Shown piece by piece: positions 60,391-64,000 of a stretch of DNA of 64,000 nt; position 1 is the first letter of the stretch, and each line of letters opens with the position of its first letter. The stretch is from Pseudomonadota bacterium. GTDB taxonomy: Bacteria > Myxococcota_A > Polyangia > Polyangiales > Polyangiaceae. The notes under the pieces were generated by a model. The model searched no databases, was not told where the DNA came from, and saw nothing but the letters and a program-made list of their open reading frames with translations. The translations under genes were made by a program, and so were the position numbers. The stretch is from assembly GCA_023423895.1 (NCBI GenBank), contig JAFAER010000126.1, forward strand, positions 1 to 64,000. The letters are read 5' to 3'.

Positions 60391-61455
60391 TCAGCTCGCC
60401 CGGAGGCGCTCGAGCACCCACTCGGCCACGGCCTTGGTGCCCTTTTGTCCACCTACATCGGGGGTGCAGTTGCCGGTCATGACGGCTTCGGCACAGATCT
60501 TCTCGATGCGGGCTTCCTCCTCGGGCCAGCCGAGATGGGCAAGCATCATTCCCACCGTGAGGAAGCTCGCGATCGGGTTGGCGAGATCCTTGCCGACCAG
60601 TGGCGGCGCCGACCCGTGCACCGGCTCGAACAACGCGACCCGGCGCGGGTCGGCGTAGTGCACGTTCGCGCTCGCGGCCATGCCGAGCCCGCCCTGGAGC
60701 GCCGCACCGAGGTCCGTCACGATGTCGCCGAACAGGTTGTTCGTGACGATCACCTCGAACGGCCGCGGATCCTGGACGAGGTACAGACACAGCGCGTCGA
60801 CGTACACGTGCTTCGCGGAGATGCCGGGATACTCCTTCGCCACCTCGAAGAAGCAGCGGTACCAGAGCTCGTGCGCGTGCTTCATCGCGTTCGACTTGTC
60901 CGCCATGTGCACGGTCTTCTTTCCGTGCTTCTTCGCGTACTCGAAGCCCGCGCGAATCAGGCGCTCCACGCCCTTGCGCGTGTTCACGTCCTCGTTGATC
61001 GCGATTTCGTCCGCGGTGCCCTTCTTGAACTGCCCGCCGATGCCGACGTAGATGCCCTCCGTGTTCTCGCGGAAGACGACCATGTCGATGTCCTCGGCGC
61101 TCCGGTCCCGGAGCGGCACCAGGCGATCGACGAGCGCACGTACCGGTCGCACGTTCGCGTAGAGATCGAGCCCGAAGCGAAGGCCGAACAGGATGTCGCG
61201 CGCATACTCGAGGTTGGGGACGCGGGGATCGCCGAGCGCGCCCAGCAAGACGGCGCTCGCTTCGTTCGCAATGCGCGTCTGCACGTCCTTGGGAAACGTC
61301 GTTCCGTCGCGGAGAAAACGCTCCGCACCAAGGTCGAGTTGCCACAGCTCGAGCGGCAGCTTGCGCTCGTCGCGATAGTGCTCGAGCACGCGTGTCGCGT
61401 GGGCCATCACCTCGGGGCCGATCCCGTCGCCGGGAATGATCGTGATGAGGGGCAT
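60391..61455 (-). CDS. isocitrate/isopropylmalate dehydrogenase-family protein
   Basis: The 354-residue protein starts MPLITIIPGDGIGPEVM, the family N-terminus. Motifs follow: LGALGDPRVPNLEYARDILF, RFGLDLYANVRPVRAL, DMVVFRENTEGIYVGIGG, HMADKSNAMKHAHELWYRCF, and the NAD-site region EPVHGSAPPLVGKDLANPIA. It is a beta-decarboxylating dehydrogenase. The lineage could be 3-isopropylmalate dehydrogenase (leucine), isocitrate, homoisocitrate or tartrate dehydrogenase; these are hard to separate by eye, so no symbol is given. No leucine genes are beside it. The start ATG 61455 lies close to the divergent lipoprotein start. Confidence 0.9.
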   Translation of the reverse strand: MPLITIIPGDGIGPEVMAHATRVLEHYRDERKLPLELWQLDLGAERFLRDGTTFPKDVQTRIANEASAVLLGALGDPRVPNLEYARDILFGLRFGLDLYANVRPVRALVDRLVPLRDRSAEDIDMVVFRENTEGIYVGIGGQFKKGTADEIAINEDVNTRKGVERLIRAGFEYAKKHGKKTVHMADKSNAMKHAHELWYRCFFEVAKEYPGISAKHVYVDALCLYLVQDPRPFEVIVTNNLFGDIVTDLGAALQGGLGMAASANVHYADPRRVALFEPVHGSAPPLVGKDLANPIASFLTVGMMLAHLGWPEEEARIEKICAEAVMTGNCTPDVGGQKGTKAVAEWVLERLRAS

Positions 61456-61486
61456 CGGGAGGCCGGCTACGGTACCATGCTCGCCA

Positions 61487-62299
61487 ATGGACGGTACGAC
61501 TCGCCTGTCTTCCTTTGCTCGCGCTCTTTCTGGCTCGGTTGCTCTTCCGCTCGCCGCGCTCGCCGCGCTCGCCGCGATTGGCGGCGTCGGGTGTGGCGGC
61601 TCGGAGGGCCCTTCACCGAGCACGCCTGCGCAGAAGTCCGCGACGCCCGATCCCCAGGCGCCGAACGAATCCGCCGCCGCCACGCCAGCCGCCACGCCTG
61701 CGCCGGTTGCGGCCTCCGCGCCGGAGGCGACCGACGGCCCGTGGCCCTTCGGACCGACGCCGAGCAGCGAAGACCGCAACGCGCAGCTCGAACGGCTGAA
61801 GAAGAACCCTGGCCCCATCAAGTCGAACTGGGTGCCGCCCGGGCGTTCGGACCGCTACGGCCATGCCGAGGGCCTCATCGCGGCCCCGGTCGACGCGGTG
61901 CGCACGAGGCTCTTGGACTTCGGCCACTACAAGGATCTCGCCGGCCCGAAATTCAGCAGCGTCAAGGTCGTCGACAAGCAGGGCCAGAACACGGACGTGT
62001 ACTTCCAGCTCCCGATCATGAAGGGCGTCGCCACGATCTGGTACGTCACGCGCTTCCCGCCGTCCCGAGCGACGAGCAGCGGTGACGTGCTCGAAGGCAC
62101 CTTCGTGAAGGGCAACATCAAGAACATGCACATCGCCTTCACCGTCAGGCCCGGACCGGACGAGAAGAGCAGCGTCATGGTCTGCGATCTCGTCCTTCGA
62201 CCGAACGTCCCCGCTCCGCAGTCGGCGCTCGACGAGGAGCTGCGCGACGCGTGCGGGGACGCGATCAACTCAGTCCGAAAGACGATCGCTACCCCGTAG
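61487..62299 (+). CDS. lipoprotein with SRPBCC/START-like domain
   Basis: The 270-residue protein starts at ATG 61487. The signal peptide has a lipobox (AAIGGVGC). A low-complexity Pro/Ala/Thr linker (about 40-90) is followed by a domain that begins GHAEGLIAAPVDAVRTRLLD and continues FGHYKDLAGPKFSSVKVVDK, VYFQLPIMKGVATIWYVTRF and VMVCDLVLRPNVPAPQSALD. The pattern of an N-terminal strand, helix, and a curved sheet with a long C-terminal helix is that of SRPBCC (START-like) ligand-binding proteins. These bind hydrophobic ligands. It is divergent from the dehydrogenase gene with a 31-bp gap, so they may share control sequence. Confidence 0.78.
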   Translation: MDGTTRLSSFARALSGSVALPLAALAALAAIGGVGCGGSEGPSPSTPAQKSATPDPQAPNESAAATPAATPAPVAASAPEATDGPWPFGPTPSSEDRNAQLERLKKNPGPIKSNWVPPGRSDRYGHAEGLIAAPVDAVRTRLLDFGHYKDLAGPKFSSVKVVDKQGQNTDVYFQLPIMKGVATIWYVTRFPPSRATSSGDVLEGTFVKGNIKNMHIAFTVRPGPDEKSSVMVCDLVLRPNVPAPQSALDEELRDACGDAINSVRKTIATP

Positions 62300-62579
62300 A
62301 CGAGGTCCGCTCGCGCGCTTGGTTCGACGCAGGCGTGGCACCGCGCAAGACCGCGGCCACGCCGAGCATCGCGCCCACGGCAGCTTCGAAGCCGCCGAGC
62401 TGCGACATCCGCTCGGACAGCAGCAGCAGCTCCTGCGGTGTCTCGAGCTTCACGTCGAGCTCGGTGAGGAGGCGATCGAGGAGCACCCTGGCGCGTTCGG
62501 GCCCGAGGATGTTCGACATCTTCATGAGCGCGAAGCGCCGCAGCTCTTCGGCAGGCTCGGCAGCGTCACGTGGAGTCAC
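62289..62579 (-). CDS. small protein of unknown function, coupled to GAF-PAS gene
   Basis: The 96-residue protein starts at a GTG in a 4-bp overlap with the upstream gene (GTGA). It has helical segments only (AEPAEELRRFALMKMSNILG, RARVLLDRLLTELDVKLETP, QELLLLSERMSQLGGFEAAV) and no membrane helix or signal. The translational coupling suggests it works with the GAF-PAS protein. The last 11 bp overlap the 3' end of the convergent lipoprotein gene at 61487-62299. I do not recognise the family. Confidence 0.68.
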   Translation of the reverse strand: MTPRDAAEPAEELRRFALMKMSNILGPERARVLLDRLLTELDVKLETPQELLLLSERMSQLGGFEAAVGAMLGVAAVLRGATPASNQARERTSSTG

Positions 62580-63697
62580 GGCTTGCCACTCCGCTGCGCT
62601 TCGAGCTCGGCGAGCCGCTGCTCGGCGCGATCCTTCGCGATGCGCATCTCGAGCAGCGCTCGCTGAGTATCGCGGCTCTGCTGGGCCATCTCTTCGGACA
62701 GTGCCTGGGCCGACCGCAGCCCCGTCACGAGCGTCGTCACATCGAACGCGACGGCGAGGATGCTCTCGAGCGCACCGTCGGCGTTGGGTACCGGCTGGTA
62801 CACGAAATCGAAGAACCTCTCCTCGAGGGTGCCGTCGCTGCCGGCGAGCATCAGCCGGACGGCCTGCCCGACGTGGGGCTTTCCAGTGCGTCGGACCTCC
62901 TGGAGCCGCTCGAAGATGCCCTGGTCGGCGAGCTCCGGCAGCGCTTCGCGCAGGGGCTTTCCGAGGACCGGACGTCCCCCGACGAGCTCGCGGTAGCGAG
63001 GATTGGCAACGTCGAAGACGAAGTCTTCGCCGACGAGCACCGCGATTCCTGCAGGAGCGTGCTCGAAGAGCGCCGCGATGCGCGCCAGTTGCCGCTCTCT
63101 CTGCTCGCGCAGCTCCGCTTCGGCGGCGGCGCGGCGGCGAGCGTTGAGATCGCGCTCGATGACCACGCCCGCGGTGTGCGCCAGGAGCTCGACGATCTCG
63201 CGATCGCGATCCGTCGGCGTCGCCACGACGTGGTGATAGAGCGCGAACGTCCCTAGAACGACGCCCTCCGACGAGAAGATGGGCATCGACCAGCAGGCGC
63301 GCAGCCCGTGTTTCCCTGCGAGGTCCTTGAAGTTCGCCCAGAGTGGATCCGTCGCGATGTCGCTGACGACCACCGGTTTTGCCGTATGTGCTGCGGTACC
63401 GCAGGAGCCGATGCCAGGGCCGATCGCGATTCCGTCGATCGCGGCGTTGTATTCGGCAGGAAGATTCGGAGCTGCACCGTGTCGGAGTCGCTTCGCTTCG
63501 TGATCGACGAGCAGAATCGAGCAGATGATGTCGCTCGACGACTGCGTCTCGACGGTGCGCACGAGGACATCGAGCACGGCGGCGAGCGGCGCACCGTGGA
63601 CCGCGAGCTCGAGTGCCTTTTTCTGTCCGTGAATGACTGTCTCGTTGCCGTCGGCGTGTCGGTCGGAAGAGCGAAGAGCACTACGGGTGTCGTCCAT
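62576..63697 (-). CDS. GAF-PAS sensory protein without kinase domain
   Basis: The 373-residue protein starts at ATG 63697. A GAF domain spans about 30-185 (VLVRTVETQSSSDIICSILL, GIGSCGTAAHTAKPVVVSDI, and VLGTFALYHHVVATPTDRDR). A PAS domain follows at about 200-320 (IAALFEHAPAGIAVLVGEDF, ANPRYRELVGGRPVLGKPLR). A C-terminal coiled coil (ALSEEMAQQSRDTQRALLEM) ends it. There is no histidine kinase, GGDEF or other output domain. It therefore probably passes its signal to a separate partner through the coiled coil. The small gene at 62289-62579 is coupled to it, and a receiver-domain gene lies 27 bp upstream at the right edge of the window. Confidence 0.88.
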   Translation of the reverse strand: MDDTRSALRSSDRHADGNETVIHGQKKALELAVHGAPLAAVLDVLVRTVETQSSSDIICSILLVDHEAKRLRHGAAPNLPAEYNAAIDGIAIGPGIGSCGTAAHTAKPVVVSDIATDPLWANFKDLAGKHGLRACWSMPIFSSEGVVLGTFALYHHVVATPTDRDREIVELLAHTAGVVIERDLNARRRAAAEAELREQRERQLARIAALFEHAPAGIAVLVGEDFVFDVANPRYRELVGGRPVLGKPLREALPELADQGIFERLQEVRRTGKPHVGQAVRLMLAGSDGTLEERFFDFVYQPVPNADGALESILAVAFDVTTLVTGLRSAQALSEEMAQQSRDTQRALLEMRIAKDRAEQRLAELEAQRSGKP

Positions 63698-63724
63698 GGA
63701 TCGCTACCTCGAAAAGACCATTCG

Positions 63725-64000
63725 TTACTGCTGATGACGGGGGAACATCCTCGTCAAGCTGGTGAGCACCGCGATCAGCTCGGCTGGCTCGACGGGCTTG
63801 GGCACGTGCATGTTGAAACCGGATATGAGCGCTTTTGTTCGATCCTCGAATCGCGTGAAGGCGGTCAAGGCAACGGCTGGAGTCTGCCCGCCGCGTGCCT
63901 GCGGCAGTGCGCGCAGCTTCTGGACGAGCACGTAGCCGTCCTCTCTCGGCATCCCGATGTCGGAGACGATGACGTCGGGCCGCAGCTCCTGCACGAGCTG
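63725..64000 (-). CDS. receiver-domain protein, C-terminal part (5' end beyond window)
   Basis: The frame is open to position 64000, so the gene continues past the right edge. The visible part is the second half of a response-regulator receiver: RPDVIVSDIGMPREDGYVLV with the phospho-acceptor Asp (in SDIGMP), then TPAVALTAFTRFEDRTKALI with the conserved Thr, and MHVPKPVEPAELIAVLTSL with the conserved Lys. It could be a free regulator or the end of a hybrid kinase. The IGMPREDGY style is common in hybrid kinases. It ends 27 bp before the GAF-PAS gene on the same strand. Confidence 0.85.
   Translation of the reverse strand, partial: QLVQELRPDVIVSDIGMPREDGYVLVQKLRALPQARGGQTPAVALTAFTRFEDRTKALISGFNMHVPKPVEPAELIAVLTSLTRMFPRHQQ

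Overview
This 64 kb window is GC-rich and gene-dense, with overlapping operons, many GTG starts and many lipoproteins and beta-propeller proteins. It looks like a chromosomal segment of a Myxococcota (deltaproteobacterial, Polyangia-type) bacterium. Pointers are a C-factor/CsgA-like SDR, an MxcH/MxcI-like iron-uptake pair, an IgGFc-binding-type secreted protein, Cys-rich and RCC1 lipoproteins, a kinase-propeller fusion, and a sigma-54 response regulator with a sensor kinase. No rRNA, tRNA, CRISPR array, integrase or transposase was seen. The assignment is inference from gene content.

Left part (1-16 kb). A DUF1254-type secreted protein runs off the left edge. At 1065-8141 four tightly coupled genes encode a MoxR ATPase, a small bpX5-like protein, a degenerate vWA/beta-propeller protein and a 1238-residue protein with a bpX6-like N-terminus, an embedded PP2C phosphatase and a propeller-like tail. 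This matches the MoxR-vWA-beta-propeller ternary conflict systems. At 10.1-15.6 kb lies a Fur-box-controlled iron operon: a TonB-dependent receptor carrying its own TonB C-terminal domain, an MxcI-like lipoprotein, a PepSY membrane protein and a small membrane protein.

Middle part (16-47 kb). After a CsgA-like SDR and an RraB-like protein come five minus-strand genes (25123 to 18369), each overlapping the next by 4 bp, for cell-surface proteins. Opposite them is an ECF sigma factor with a membrane TPR partner. At 29.9-37.7 kb is a candidate peptide-export locus. A minus-strand operon encodes a HlyD-type fusion protein, a C39-peptidase ABC transporter and a second ABC transporter with a dead C39-like domain. 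It is divergent from a 124-residue repeat peptide with a Gly-Gly leader and four VRVRSG(V/L)KAG...LNHN units, preceded by a good sigma-54 promoter. A TPR gene follows, then a sigma-54 activator and its likely histidine kinase. Housekeeping, signalling and lipoprotein genes fill 41-50 kb.

Right part (47-64 kb). A lone DNA methyltransferase and a chemoreceptor-like protein lead to a LysR regulator fused to an Rnk/GreA-like domain, divergent from a ribosome-hibernation factor gene. A guanidinium exporter gene is preceded by a close match to the guanidine-III riboswitch, with an expression platform that can sequester the ribosome-binding site. glmS, a trypsin-like lipoprotein, a TPR protein, an isocitrate/isopropylmalate dehydrogenase, an SRPBCC-like lipoprotein and a GAF-PAS sensor follow. 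The window ends inside a receiver-domain gene.
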